Below are positions 1 through 7,523 of a stretch of 64,000 nucleotides of DNA, piece after piece. This DNA comes from Candidatus Parabeggiatoa sp. nov. 2 (GTDB lineage: Bacteria; Pseudomonadota; Gammaproteobacteria; Beggiatoales; Beggiatoaceae): assembly GCA_002085445.1 (NCBI GenBank), contig NBMI01000011.1, forward strand, positions 1 to 64,000. Direction: 5' to 3'. Below the pieces are notes generated by a model. It saw only the letters and a program-made list of their open reading frames with translations, made no database searches and was not told the origin of the DNA. The stretch's first letter is position 1. Each line of letters starts with the position of its first letter. A program made the translations under genes and the position numbers.

Positions 1-272
1 TAAGGGCTTTGCACGTGGGATTGCCCCTACAAACCGTTATGTAATGTAGGGGCAATCCTTTATGGTTGCCCTCACCCAAAAGCGGTACGATATGGCATTG
101 ACCCATTACCTAGGGTGGTGAAAATAAGGTGATTTTTGCCCAAAAACTGATCCCGTTTTTATTCCGCATTTAAAAAAATTTCTATAAAAATCGTTACTTA
201 AATAACCATAAAAAATTCACAATTCACAATTCACAATTTTCACCACCCCACCCATTACCCATTACCAAACAA
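1..272. repeat. Repeat-rich intergenic region with a ~105-bp dispersed repeat
   Basis: No gene is seen here. Positions 1-105 carry a unit with inverted arms (GGGATTGCCCCTAC and GTAGGGGCAATCC) that recurs almost unchanged at about 58866-58964 and in a diverged form at about 30058-30145. From about 108 there is a second dispersed motif (GGGTGGTGAAAAT followed by TGATCCC) that recurs near 14524 and 16679. Positions 247-267 hold CCCATTACC-type heptamers next to the engB stop codon. Confidence 0.75.
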
Positions 273-890
273 TTAATTCTCAATCCCCAATTCTAACCAG
301 CCATTCAAACGCGTTTGTGCTTCTTCAATGCCAACGCGCTTCAAAGCGGAAAACAATTGTACCGTCATATCTCCCGACAAGGTTGCCAAATGCTTACGCA
401 CTTGCTGTAATGCCGCGCTACCTTTGCTACGACTGAGTTTATCCGCTTTGGTGAGCAACAGATGTACTGGCATATTGGAAAGGCTGCACCAGTTGAGCAT
501 TTGTTGATCAAACTCCGTCAGTGGAAGGCGCACATCCATCATCAATATCAAACCCTGCAAGCATTGGCGCGTGTGTAAATAACGTTCTAAAGTCTGTTGC
601 CAGTGCTGTTTGACAGCCAGCGGCACTTTGGCAAAGCCATAACCGGGCAAATCTACCAAACGGCGACTCTCATCTAACTTAAAAAAAATAATCTGCTGAG
701 TGCGCCCCGGCGTTTTACTGGTACGTGCTAACGTCTTTTGCCCGGTAATCGCATTGATAGCACTGGATTTACCCGCGTTAGAACGCCCAGCAAACGCAAC
801 CTCAAATCCAGACTCTTCTGGAAGTTGGGCAATGTTATGGGCACTAAGCCAATAACTGGCTTGTCGGTAAATAGCTGCTGATTTCATCAT
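273..890 (-). CDS. engB: Ribosome biogenesis GTPase EngB (YsxC/YihA)
   Basis: The 205-residue product is a small P-loop GTPase of the TrmE-Era-EngA-EngB group, known to assist assembly of the large ribosomal subunit in the cytoplasm. The sequence shows G1 as GRSNAGKSS (residues 35-43), a Thr-rich switch I (SKTPGRTQ), G3 as DLPGYG and G4 as TKAD. The length matches the family. An AGGAG-type ribosome site lies upstream of the double ATG on the minus strand. It stands alone, flanked by repeat-filled spacers on both sides, so no operon is evident. All expected motifs are present and the frame is intact. Confidence 0.95.
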   Translation of the reverse strand: MMKSAAIYRQASYWLSAHNIAQLPEESGFEVAFAGRSNAGKSSAINAITGQKTLARTSKTPGRTQQIIFFKLDESRRLVDLPGYGFAKVPLAVKQHWQQTLERYLHTRQCLQGLILMMDVRLPLTEFDQQMLNWCSLSNMPVHLLLTKADKLSRSKGSAALQQVRKHLATLSGDMTVQLFSALKRVGIEEAQTRLNGWLELGIEN

Positions 891-1422
891 GTTAAATTGA
901 CTCCTTATTCACTCTCACCCACACACCCTACAATTAGTAGTAGGCGATTTATCGCCTCAATCAGTTAGAGTTAGAGTTATAGATTTTCAGATAATTATTT
1001 TTTAGTCCCCTTTAGGGGACTTTCGCTTTCAGACAACTGCTTTAGCTGTTGGCTGCGATTTATCGCCTCAATTCAATAACGACAAGGATTAGTTAATAAT
1101 CGAGACGGATTTTATTGCTTGGATTTGTCCTTTCGGCACGGGTTCAGTTATGTGTAAAATATATAAAAATAAACTGGTTAAAATAATATCGTCAAAATTC
1201 AGGCTTGTTTATCAAGGCAATGAAAGCATATCTCGCCATCAGGATTGCATTGAACTGAACCAGTGTCGTTCTTTCATCCTTTAGCTTAAATTGGAATACC
1301 AAAGCTTTAGCTTTGTACAAAGTCCAAACTTAAAAGTTTGGACGGAACTGGTGTCCAAACCTAAAGGTTTGGACGGAACCAGTGAAGCATCCTTCTTTTC
1401 ATTCACCGTTTAGGAAGCTTAT
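891..1422. repeat. Intergenic region with several palindromic repeats
   Basis: No convincing gene. It contains one GTAGTAGGCGATTTATCGCC unit (about 938-957), an element at about 977-1052 whose core is the palindrome AGTCCCCTTTAGGGGACT and which recurs inverted at about 15249-15330, a line resembling the 42-nt GACAAGGATT family (about 1081-1120), and two palindromes of the GTCCAAAC...GTTTGGAC type at 1322-1343 and 1353-1374. Confidence 0.7.
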
Positions 1423-1641
1423 ATGACAACCTTAATTATTGAAGGGCTTGATAAAACTTTGGCCGATCAACTAGAAATGGAAGCTCATCATCTCAATCTG
1501 ACTGTTAATGAATTGGTCAAACGGCTGATTCATCATGCAGTCAACCACCACAACTCAACACCAACCATCGATTCTGTATTTGGTACCGTTCAATCATCAA
1601 CGGATGGGATTCAATTCCAAAATGCTATGAGGGAGGAGTAG
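1423..1641 (+). CDS. Antitoxin of a VapBC-type pair (ribbon-helix-helix-like)
   Basis: This 72-residue protein starts with a short beta strand (TTLIIEGLDKTLADQL) followed by two helices (residues about 12-40), the pattern of FitA/VapB-type ribbon-helix-helix DNA-binding antitoxins. The acidic, less ordered C-terminal half would be the toxin-neutralising part. Its TAG stop directly abuts the ATG of the PIN-domain gene, with a GGGAGGAG ribosome site inside the antitoxin end, so the two are translationally coupled. By family knowledge such antitoxins repress their own promoter with the toxin. The identity of the DNA-binding fold is inferred from pattern and context. Confidence 0.75.
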   Translation: MTTLIIEGLDKTLADQLEMEAHHLNLTVNELVKRLIHHAVNHHNSTPTIDSVFGTVQSSTDGIQFQNAMREE

Positions 1642-2037
1642 ATGAAGCGTTACGTCATATTTGATACGAATATCTGGATTTATTTGTTGGAAGGCAGACA
1701 AGAACTCATCAAACTCAAAACCCAGATTGCTCAAGGAAATATTATACCGGTGTTAACGCCAGTCGTTTTTGCTGAAGTATTAGGATGGTCAGAAATTGAC
1801 GCCAGAAATGAGAAGAACATTAGAGAATATTTTGCTTCCCTTGAAATGTTGACCATTCATATGAAACACTGGGAAAAAATTATATCATGGAGAAAACAAG
1901 GCATTAAAAAGAAGAAGCCCGATTTGCTCATCGCGGCTATTTCTAAAAAATCTGGATATCCAGTGCTGACAAGGAATGTCAATGATTTTAATCAACTGGG
2001 CATAGAGGTAAAAAATCCTTGGGATGAACCATTCTAA
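1642..2037 (+). CDS. PIN-domain ribonuclease toxin (VapC-like)
   Basis: The 131-residue product begins with VIFDTNIWIYLL, where the Asp is the first metal ligand of PIN ribonucleases. A conserved Glu follows in FAEVLGW, and the C-terminal Asp residues appear in KKPDLLIAAIS and TRNVNDF. Length and motif order are those of a complete VapC-type endoribonuclease, which in known systems cleaves tRNA or rRNA when the antitoxin is lost. It directly follows its probable antitoxin with no gap. The acidic tetrad looks complete, so activity is plausible. The RNA target cannot be read from the sequence. Confidence 0.85.
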   Translation: MKRYVIFDTNIWIYLLEGRQELIKLKTQIAQGNIIPVLTPVVFAEVLGWSEIDARNEKNIREYFASLEMLTIHMKHWEKIISWRKQGIKKKKPDLLIAAISKKSGYPVLTRNVNDFNQLGIEVKNPWDEPF

Positions 2038-2149
2038 TGTCTCATTGAACTCCTTCCGGCACCGAAGGTTGGGAACGAGTTGCGCGTAGCGAAGCAAAGC
2101 GTGTGGGTGAATAATCCTACTTTCACTAAACATATAAACAGATACTATG

Positions 2150-2830
2150 CCTTTGTAGGCAATTCATCGCCTAAGCGTTTATCGTTTATCGTTTGTAGTA
2201 GGCAATTCATTGCCTAAGCGTTTATCGTTTGTAGTAGGCGATTCATCGCCTAAGCGTTTATCGTTTTTCGTTTGTAGTAGGCAAATCATCGCCTAAGCGT
2301 TTATCGTTTATCGTTTGTAGTAGGCAATTCATTGCCTAACCGTTTGTAGTAGGCAATTCATCGCCTAACCGTTTTTCGTTTGTAGTAGGCAAATCATCGC
2401 CTAACCGTTTGTAGTAGGCGATTTATCGCCTAAGCGTTTATCGTTTTTCGTTTGTAGTAGGCGATTCATCGCCTAACCGTTTTTCGTTTATCGTTTGTAG
2501 TAGGCAATTCATTGCCTAAGCGTTTATCGTTTGTAGTAGGCGATTCATCGCCTAAGCGTTTGTAGTAGGCAAATCATCGCCTAACCGTTTATCGTTTATC
2601 GTTTGTAGTAGGCAATTCATTGCCTAAGCGTTTGTAGTAGGCAATTCATCGCCTAAGCGTTTGTAGTAGGCAAATCATCGCCTAAGCGTTTTTCGTTTTT
2701 CGTTTGTAGTAGGCAAATCATCGCCTAAGCGTTTGTAGTAGGCGATTTATCGCCTAAGCGTTTTTCGTTTTTCGTTTGTAGTAGGCAAATCATCGCCTAA
2801 GCGTTTATCGTTTATCGTTTGTAGTAGTAT
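2150..2830. repeat. Array of 18 palindromic units with 7-nt stepped linkers
   Basis: Units are built on GTAGTAGGC-AAT-CATCGCCTAA, an imperfect palindrome with TAGGCGAT/ATCGCCTA arms. I count 18 complete units plus a partial one at 2821. Unit length is 29, 36 or 43 nt because 0, 1 or 2 copies of CGTTTAT or CGTTTTT are inserted in the linker. Loop bases vary (CAATTCAT, CAAATCAT, CGATTTAT). The same palindrome is scattered through the window, for example 10545-10735, 32701-32760, 34350-34410, 38272-38310 and 58396-58460. Function unknown; REP-like. Confidence 0.9.
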
Positions 2831-2940
2831 AAAAATGAAAAAGGTATAATGAACAAAGACTTATAAAATAATTTTCAATGACGATGTTTTTATAAGTTAT
2901 TGATTTTATAAGATTCATTTTAACCATTAATTCGCATTCC

Positions 2941-3340
2941 CAATTCAATTGACTAACTGACGTTTTGGCAAAAGTTGTACTAAGCTAGTCAACCATATGG
3001 CCCTCAATTGCGGTTATCCTTTAGGTGGGAGACTACCAATTCAATTGACGGGTTTTAGTTTTGGCAAAAGTTGTACTAAGCTAGTCAAGCATATGGCCCT
3101 CAATTGCGGTTATCCCTTACGTGGGATGTTTATCAATTCAATTGACGGGTTTTAGTTTTGGTAAAAGTTGTACTAAGCTAGTCAAGCATATGGCCCTCAA
3201 TTGCGGTTATCCCTTACGTGGAATGCTTATCAATTCAATTGACGGGTTTTAGTTTTGGTAAAAGTTGCACTTAGCTAGTCAACCATATGGCCCTCAATTG
3301 CGGTTATCCCTTACGTGGGAGGTTTATCAATCCAATTGAC
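2941..3340. repeat. Four tandem copies of a 96-97-bp repeat
   Basis: The motif CAATTCAATTGAC starts at 2941, 3037, 3134 and 3231 and in a changed form at 3328, a period of 96, 97, 97 and 97 nt. Each unit contains GGCAAAAGTTGTACTAAGC and CATATGGCCCTCAATTGCGG. Copies are close to identical, so the array is recent. Short open frames that run out of its last copy are probably not genes. Confidence 0.9.
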
Positions 3341-3375
3341 TATACTCAACAAGGCCACAAACTAAACTTTTCTGT

Positions 3376-3570
3376 CTACAAGTTTTTAGATAAATCGATT
3401 TGGGTGGAAGAAGATTTCGTATCTGTCTTCATTCCAAAAGTACAAATTGTGATCGAGGCCTCGATCCGTGCGGAGTATAAATACAACACGCTACCCGGAT
3501 GAATTCCTCGGCGCACGGCCTCAAGACGAGTATTTTGTGGAAAATGATCACCAATAGCCATAATTGTCAT
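3376..3570 (-). pseudogene. Possible truncated partner of the Panacea-like gene
   Basis: A short frame whose ATG overlaps the stop of the upstream frame as ATGA (3567-3570), the usual sign of translational coupling. The first ~35 residues include a patch (GIHPGSVLYLYS) that reads like real protein, while the rest is of low quality and runs towards the 97-bp repeat. I read it as the beginning of a toxin-side partner that has been truncated. It could equally be a chance frame. The family is not recognised with confidence. Confidence 0.3.
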
Positions 3571-3884
3571 CCTGGATAGGGGTCTTTTAAGTATTTAATC
3601 AGGGCTTCGCCGTCTTGTAGGGTAGTGGCGATGGTTTCGATACTGATAACGTCATTGATGTCCGCTGATTGGTATGCAGTGTCATGGCTTAAATATCGTC
3701 GTTGTGTATGAGACAGCGCGCCATAATTTTCAATGGCTTTATCTAAGCAGTTGCGTTCAGACTGACTTAACAGCTTTAAATTCGCTTCTCTCAACGGAAT
3801 GACTTGATTGGCATCAACCCGAAAGGTATGTTGAGCGATTTCTATTCCATTGAGATGAAAATCTTTTTGACCTTCCTCAGTCAC
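3567..3884 (-). pseudogene. C-terminal part of a Panacea (SocA/DUF4065)-like antitoxin
   Basis: The 105-residue frame has the pattern of the C-terminal part of the Panacea/SocA-like domain: SERNCLDKAIENYG, then a SHDTAYQSA segment, then ISIETIA and a GEALIKYL helix. Family members usually carry a longer N-terminal domain. Here the frame begins at a GTG immediately after two copies of a GCCCC-type dispersed repeat (3899-4010), which suggests that the 5' part was lost when the repeats arrived. In known systems Panacea proteins neutralise diverse toxins. A remnant reading fits best. The family call is from motif memory only. Confidence 0.45.
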
Positions 3885-3898
3885 ACTTTGGAGATTTC

Positions 3899-4010
3899 CT
3901 GGGGCGCTCAGAAGGCTATATTAATGTCGCCCCGTTGGGGCTTTTCGGTAGTCCTGGGGCGCTCAGAAGGCTATATTAATGTCGCCCCGTTGGGGCTTTT
4001 CGGTAGTTAC
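3899..4010. repeat. Two tandem ~56-bp GCCCC/GGGGC palindromic elements
   Basis: Two nearly identical copies of a unit with GGGGCGCTCAGAAGGCTAT, then TTAATGTCGCCCC and GTTGGGGCTTTTCGG, beginning at about 3899 and 3954. Related copies lie at about 42055-42110, 42630-42690 and 48585-48780. The flanking text TTACTTAAGTTATTTTT with CTCAAAAAGTC is also shared between 4006-4040 and 42110-42150, so the mobile unit is longer than the palindrome. Confidence 0.8.
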
Positions 4011-4433
4011 TTAAGTTATTTTTTTTCTCAAAAAGTCCAGTTTGTTCCCTTCTTGAGTATAGGTCAAAGTCAAAATGTACACGCATCACTGGTATTCTAC
4101 AGTTGATAATGAGTGATTAGTATAAACCAGATAACAATTTTATTGACAATTATTGACATGCTTACCTTTATGGAGTATGTCTTTCAACAATTCTGAATAA
4201 GGGAGTATCAGCCCTTTATCCCCTCGCCTAATTGTTGTTCGTAAAACAATGAACTCAAAAATCAGCCGGGCTTTTTTGTAAATCCGTTGTACTCAATCTA
4301 ATCCGTTGCGCTCAACTCATAGTACAATGGATGTTCTTGCGTAGCTTCGATACGAAGTTTAGCGGACTAAACGGATTGATTTCTACGCTCACTCGACTCA
4401 ATCAGTTGAGAATGAAACCTCACCTTTAGTGGG

Positions 4434-4545
4434 CCATCTCGTCGTAGGCGATTGCTCGCCTTTAGTGGGCCAGTTCGTCGTAGGCGATTGCTCGCCTTTA
4501 GTGGGCCAGCTCAAAGTAGGCGATTGCTCGCCTCGCTTCGCTGAG
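4434..4545. repeat. Three tandem copies of a ~38-bp unit
   Basis: The unit reads CCTTTAGTGGGCCA, a variable stretch, then GTAGGCGATTGCTCG, and occurs three times. The GTAGGCGATTGCTCGCC part is a diverged form of the window's main palindrome. No gene is seen from 4107 to 4617. Confidence 0.7.
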
Positions 4546-4617
4546 TTGCCGTCATTCCCGAATACCGTTTAGGAACGAGGAAAAAAACGGCCTTGGGGTG
4601 GGTGTCGCATATATAGA

Positions 4618-4844
4618 TGTTCAGATAAATATTTGGGGAGGACTCATCGATTTATCGATGACATCATTTTCCATATTGGACTCCTATATTTTTGGATTAG
4701 GGAGCAACCCTCGTCAATTGAGGGCCATGTTGACGTTTGAAACCGCTCGTATTTTCTCGACAAATTTTCTGGATTAGGGTAATATTTCATATAAAAGGGC
4801 TCCAAGATTTATCTTAGAGTCCAACCAAAATATTTATCTGAACA
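4618..4844. mobile_element. MITE-like element, 227 bp with ~28-bp inverted ends
   Basis: The left end TGTTCAGATAAATATTT continues with GGGGAGGACTC. The right end, read on the other strand, is TGTTCAGATAAATATTT followed by TGGTTGGACTC, giving about 24 matches in 28. No coding frame lies inside. This is the structure of a non-autonomous transposable element. No clear target duplication is visible. Confidence 0.7.
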
Positions 4845-4974
4845 GCAGCGCTACCCACCATAAGCTCGCTATACGCCTTCCGATTGTTCTGCTATCTAAA
4901 ATGTGACCAAATGTGAACACGGCTTAGTTCACGATTCATCCAAGCTGGTTGTTACCAGAAGTTTTTCTTGCAAC

Positions 4975-5160
4975 AGAGCCGTCTTGTCCCCGTGCGTTAA
5001 TTCCCGGTTAGCCCCCGGTATTTATAAAGGAACGATTTAGGCAAGAAGACGTATGCCTTCTCGTTCAATATTGATAGCCGCGTTCAAATCACGATCCATT
5101 TCATAACCACAAGTCTCGCAATGATAGACACGTTCTGACAGCTTGAAAAGTTCTTTCTTA
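4975..5160 (-). ncRNA. Probable omega RNA (reRNA) of TnpB
   Basis: Known TnpB nucleases use a guide RNA made from the 3' end of tnpB and the adjoining element end. Just past the tnpB stop the minus strand reads CCGGGGGCTAACCGGG and then CGCACGGGG, GC-rich and able to fold, unlike the AT-rich surroundings. That matches the usual position of the scaffold. The guide itself would be the ~16-20 nt outside the element end, whose exact position is not known. This is inference from position and composition. Confidence 0.45.
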
Positions 5161-6131
5161 TCACCACAATTGGAACAGGTTTTAGAAGAAGGGAACCACT
5201 TATCTATAATTGAAATCCAATTACCATAAAGGCCGGCTTTATATCCTAATTGCCGTTTCAATTCATAGAAGCCCATATCGCTTATTGCCTTAGCCAGCCT
5301 AGAGTTTTTCATCATTCCTTTCACATTCAAGTCTTCAAGACAAATGATCTTAAAATCTTGACAAAGGTGATGAGTTAGCTTATGCAAACCATCCTGACGA
5401 ATGGCTTTGATACGATAATGAAGCTTTGAGATTTTCAACTTTTGTCTGTCGTTGCGTTTTGAACCCTTAGTTAATGAAGCTTGCTTCCGTTGTAATCGGG
5501 CTAAACGGCGACTCAGTTTCTTTAATGGCTTTTGTCCTTCTATTGTTTCCCCATTGGAAAGGGTTGCTAAACTTTTCACACCTAAATCCACACCGACAAC
5601 ATCAGTTTGGTTTTCACTGATTTTGACTGGCGAGGTTTTTAATTGAACGCTAATGCTTATAAACCACTTGTCAGCATTGCTCGAAACCGTTGCTGACAGA
5701 ATTTTTCCTTCAAATCGAATAGATTCCGTTAATTTGACCCAGCCTAACTTAGGAATCTTGATCCGGTTTCCTTCGGTTTTAAATTGATCATTGGAAAGAT
5801 AGAATGAATCACGTCTGCCTTTCTTTTTAAATTGGGGATATTGACCGCTACCATTAAAAAAGTGTTTAAATGCTGTGCCTAAATTGGCAAAAGCTTGTTC
5901 CGCCGCACATTTAGTGACATTAAACACCCAAGGAAAATCAACCGGTTTAATCGCATTAAAAGCCTTCTTAATTTTAAAAGCGGTTGGTTTTAAACCGGCT
6001 TCGTATTGTCGCTTCCATTCAGCTAAACCCCAGTTATAAGCGAAACGAGAGGTTCCACAAGCCTGTCTAAAGTACCGTTCCTGTTTAACCGTTGGATTTT
6101 TTATCTGTATTTTATGGCTTAAGACAAGCAT
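5037..6131 (-). CDS. tnpB: RNA-guided nuclease TnpB of IS607-type element
   Basis: The 364-residue protein has a helix-turn-helix-like N-terminus (residues about 1-60), the OrfB core, and a C-terminal zinc ribbon. The RuvC residues are visible: Asp in VVGVDLGVKSLA, Glu in IICLEDLNVKGM, and Asp in MDRDLNAAIN. The zinc ligands are CSNCG and CETCG. In studied cases TnpB cuts DNA next to a short motif under omega RNA guidance and helps the element persist. All catalytic residues and normal length suggest a working enzyme. It overlaps the recombinase gene by 20 bp, and the frame differs, so it is probably translated by coupling. Confidence 0.93.
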   Translation of the reverse strand: MLVLSHKIQIKNPTVKQERYFRQACGTSRFAYNWGLAEWKRQYEAGLKPTAFKIKKAFNAIKPVDFPWVFNVTKCAAEQAFANLGTAFKHFFNGSGQYPQFKKKGRRDSFYLSNDQFKTEGNRIKIPKLGWVKLTESIRFEGKILSATVSSNADKWFISISVQLKTSPVKISENQTDVVGVDLGVKSLATLSNGETIEGQKPLKKLSRRLARLQRKQASLTKGSKRNDRQKLKISKLHYRIKAIRQDGLHKLTHHLCQDFKIICLEDLNVKGMMKNSRLAKAISDMGFYELKRQLGYKAGLYGNWISIIDKWFPSSKTCSNCGDKKELFKLSERVYHCETCGYEMDRDLNAAINIEREGIRLLA

Positions 6132-6714
6132 CTTTGATTAACTTTTTATAAGAACGTAGACCATAAAGTCGTGCTGAAAAAACCTGAATAATGGATAATA
6201 TATCTTGAACTAATTCCTGTTCTGGTGAGAGTTCTTCGCCATTAATAATGATTAGATTAGTCCCATGTCGAACACAAAAACTTTCAATTAATGAGAAATC
6301 AAATCGAACTAACCTGTCCTTATGGGCAATAATCAAATGGCTTACTTGTCCAAGTTCAATTTCTTCAAAAAGTTTGCTAAATTTTTGCCGTTTATAGTTA
6401 AGACCACTAGCAATTCCTTCTAACCATTCATCAACCACTATTTCATGTTGATGACAATATTTTCTTAAGGCTTCTTTTTGATTATGTAGTTCGGGTTTCT
6501 GGCCATAACTTGAGACCCTTGCATAAACGACCACTTTGCCTTGCCCTTTATTTTTTATCCCTAAATATTTAAGGTATTGGTCATGAGTGTAGTATCTTCT
6601 CCCCATTGAAGTTCGGTTGGCCTTTAGAACACCATCTCTATCCCAACGTTGAAGCGTCTTTACCGAACAGCCTATTAACTCGGCAAACTTTTGAGGTTTA
6701 TATGTGCTCATCAT
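6112..6714 (-). CDS. tnpA: IS607-family serine recombinase TnpA
   Basis: The 200-residue protein opens with a MerR-like helix-turn-helix (KFAELIGCSVKTLQRWDRDG, residues about 9-28) followed by the resolvase catalytic domain. VVYARVSSYGQK holds the nucleophilic Ser, and DRLVRFDF carries the conserved Arg residues. This N-terminal DNA-binding, C-terminal catalytic order is special to IS607 recombinases, which move a circular intermediate into loosely selected sites. Length is normal and the frame is intact. It precedes tnpB with an overlap. Confidence 0.92.
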   Translation of the reverse strand: MMSTYKPQKFAELIGCSVKTLQRWDRDGVLKANRTSMGRRYYTHDQYLKYLGIKNKGQGKVVVYARVSSYGQKPELHNQKEALRKYCHQHEIVVDEWLEGIASGLNYKRQKFSKLFEEIELGQVSHLIIAHKDRLVRFDFSLIESFCVRHGTNLIIINGEELSPEQELVQDILSIIQVFSARLYGLRSYKKLIKDACLKP

Positions 6715-6754
6715 AAATATATTATATGTACTTTGAGTATAAAATCAACCCCTA

Positions 6755-7054
6755 TCAATTAACTCTATGCTTTTTGTCCATCCCCATAGAAAATATGTGA
6801 TGCCCTTTTTCTAGCACGAACTGTAAATCTTCCTGATTGCAATGGTAAATTTTAGATAGGATTTCAACGATTCTTTGGGCATATCTATGAAATCCATTTT
6901 TTGAGTCATCTTTCGGGAGCTCTAAAAAATAATCGGCTGGTAATCCTAAATGGCGAGGCGGTTGATATTCTCTAAAATGATTCCCTTCATTGGCTGGTAT
7001 CCAGCCCATTAATAATAGAAAATCAACCAAATATTGAAGTTTTAAATGAGTCAT
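6755..7054 (-). CDS. Uncharacterised 99-residue protein downstream of DUF4365 gene
   Basis: I do not recognise the family. The start is taken at the ATG at 7054 because GGGTGA lies 4 nt upstream of it; a longer frame from 7096 would read through the previous gene's end. The product has a hydrophobic start (YLVDFLLLMGWI), an aromatic and proline-rich middle (FREYQPPRHLGLP) and a C-terminal helix. It begins 4 nt after the stop of the DUF4365 frame and was probably its operon partner. DUF4365 proteins often sit with such small genes in variable, possibly defence-related loci. Function unknown. Confidence 0.55.
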   Translation of the reverse strand: MTHLKLQYLVDFLLLMGWIPANEGNHFREYQPPRHLGLPADYFLELPKDDSKNGFHRYAQRIVEILSKIYHCNQEDLQFVLEKGHHIFSMGMDKKHRVN

Positions 7055-7058
7055 GTTA

Positions 7059-7452
7059 TCACCCAAAATAATCAAAGATATAATCAAAAAAATCAAGGTT
7101 AATGAAATTTGACTTGGGAATCTCTATCCTTTTGGTACTTTTAGGATTAACATCTTCTAATCCAGAAGGGTTGTCAGGATAATACCAATAAGCACACTTG
7201 CCCATAATGAGATATTCTGACTTGCAACCACTTGTCGGGATCACTTGGCAAAATAACCAGAATCAGTATTAAAGGAATATATCCTTCTTCCTTTATTCTA
7301 AATACTAAATCATTATAATTTTTTCCTTTTAACTCATACTTAATTTTATCGGTGGTTTCAATGAGATGTTCGCTTGTTTCTAAGACCGATTTCACTTGAA
7401 TATGAACTTGTCTACCGGTTTCACAAAAGCTATTACCATTCCTCTTGAGAAA
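7059..7452 (-). pseudogene. DUF4365 domain gene, 5'-truncated and frameshifted
   Basis: Two frames join into one DUF4365-like domain. The first reads ETGRQVHIQVKSVLE, then YNDLVFRIKEEG and LPSDPDKWLQV. The second continues with SEYLIMGKCAYWYY and ends FFDYIFDYFG. One nucleotide is missing near 7215-7235. The upstream half that should carry the acidic GIDL-type motif is absent: the open frame stops at 7453-7455 inside a repeat (GAAATCAGATTTC). DUF4365 proteins are thought to be nuclease-like accessory factors; that is family knowledge, not visible here. I treat the locus as decayed. Confidence 0.6.
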
Positions 7453-7523
7453 TCAGATTTCTCCCAGAAATAGGATTTCTTTCCACTTGAGAAAGCGTTC
7501 AAAGGCTCAAAGGCTCAAATAAC

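Larger units (their letters stand above)
4960..6735 (-). mobile_element. IS607-type insertion sequence (approximate limits)
   Basis: A serine recombinase gene and a tnpB gene on the minus strand overlap by 20 bp, the standard IS607 layout. IS607 elements have no inverted repeats, so the ends cannot be fixed exactly. The left limit is set just outside the tnpA start and the right limit after the structured region beyond tnpB. Both genes are intact, so the element may be active. Confidence 0.75.

Noticed and set aside
2150-2830. Possible CRISPR array
   Set aside because: Repeats are palindromic and close together, but the linkers are 0-2 copies of a heptamer and not unique spacers, and no cas gene is present in the window.
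3287-3502. 71-codon frame out of the 97-bp array
   Set aside because: The first 15 codons are from the repeat and the rest overlaps the opposite-strand remnant; no family features.
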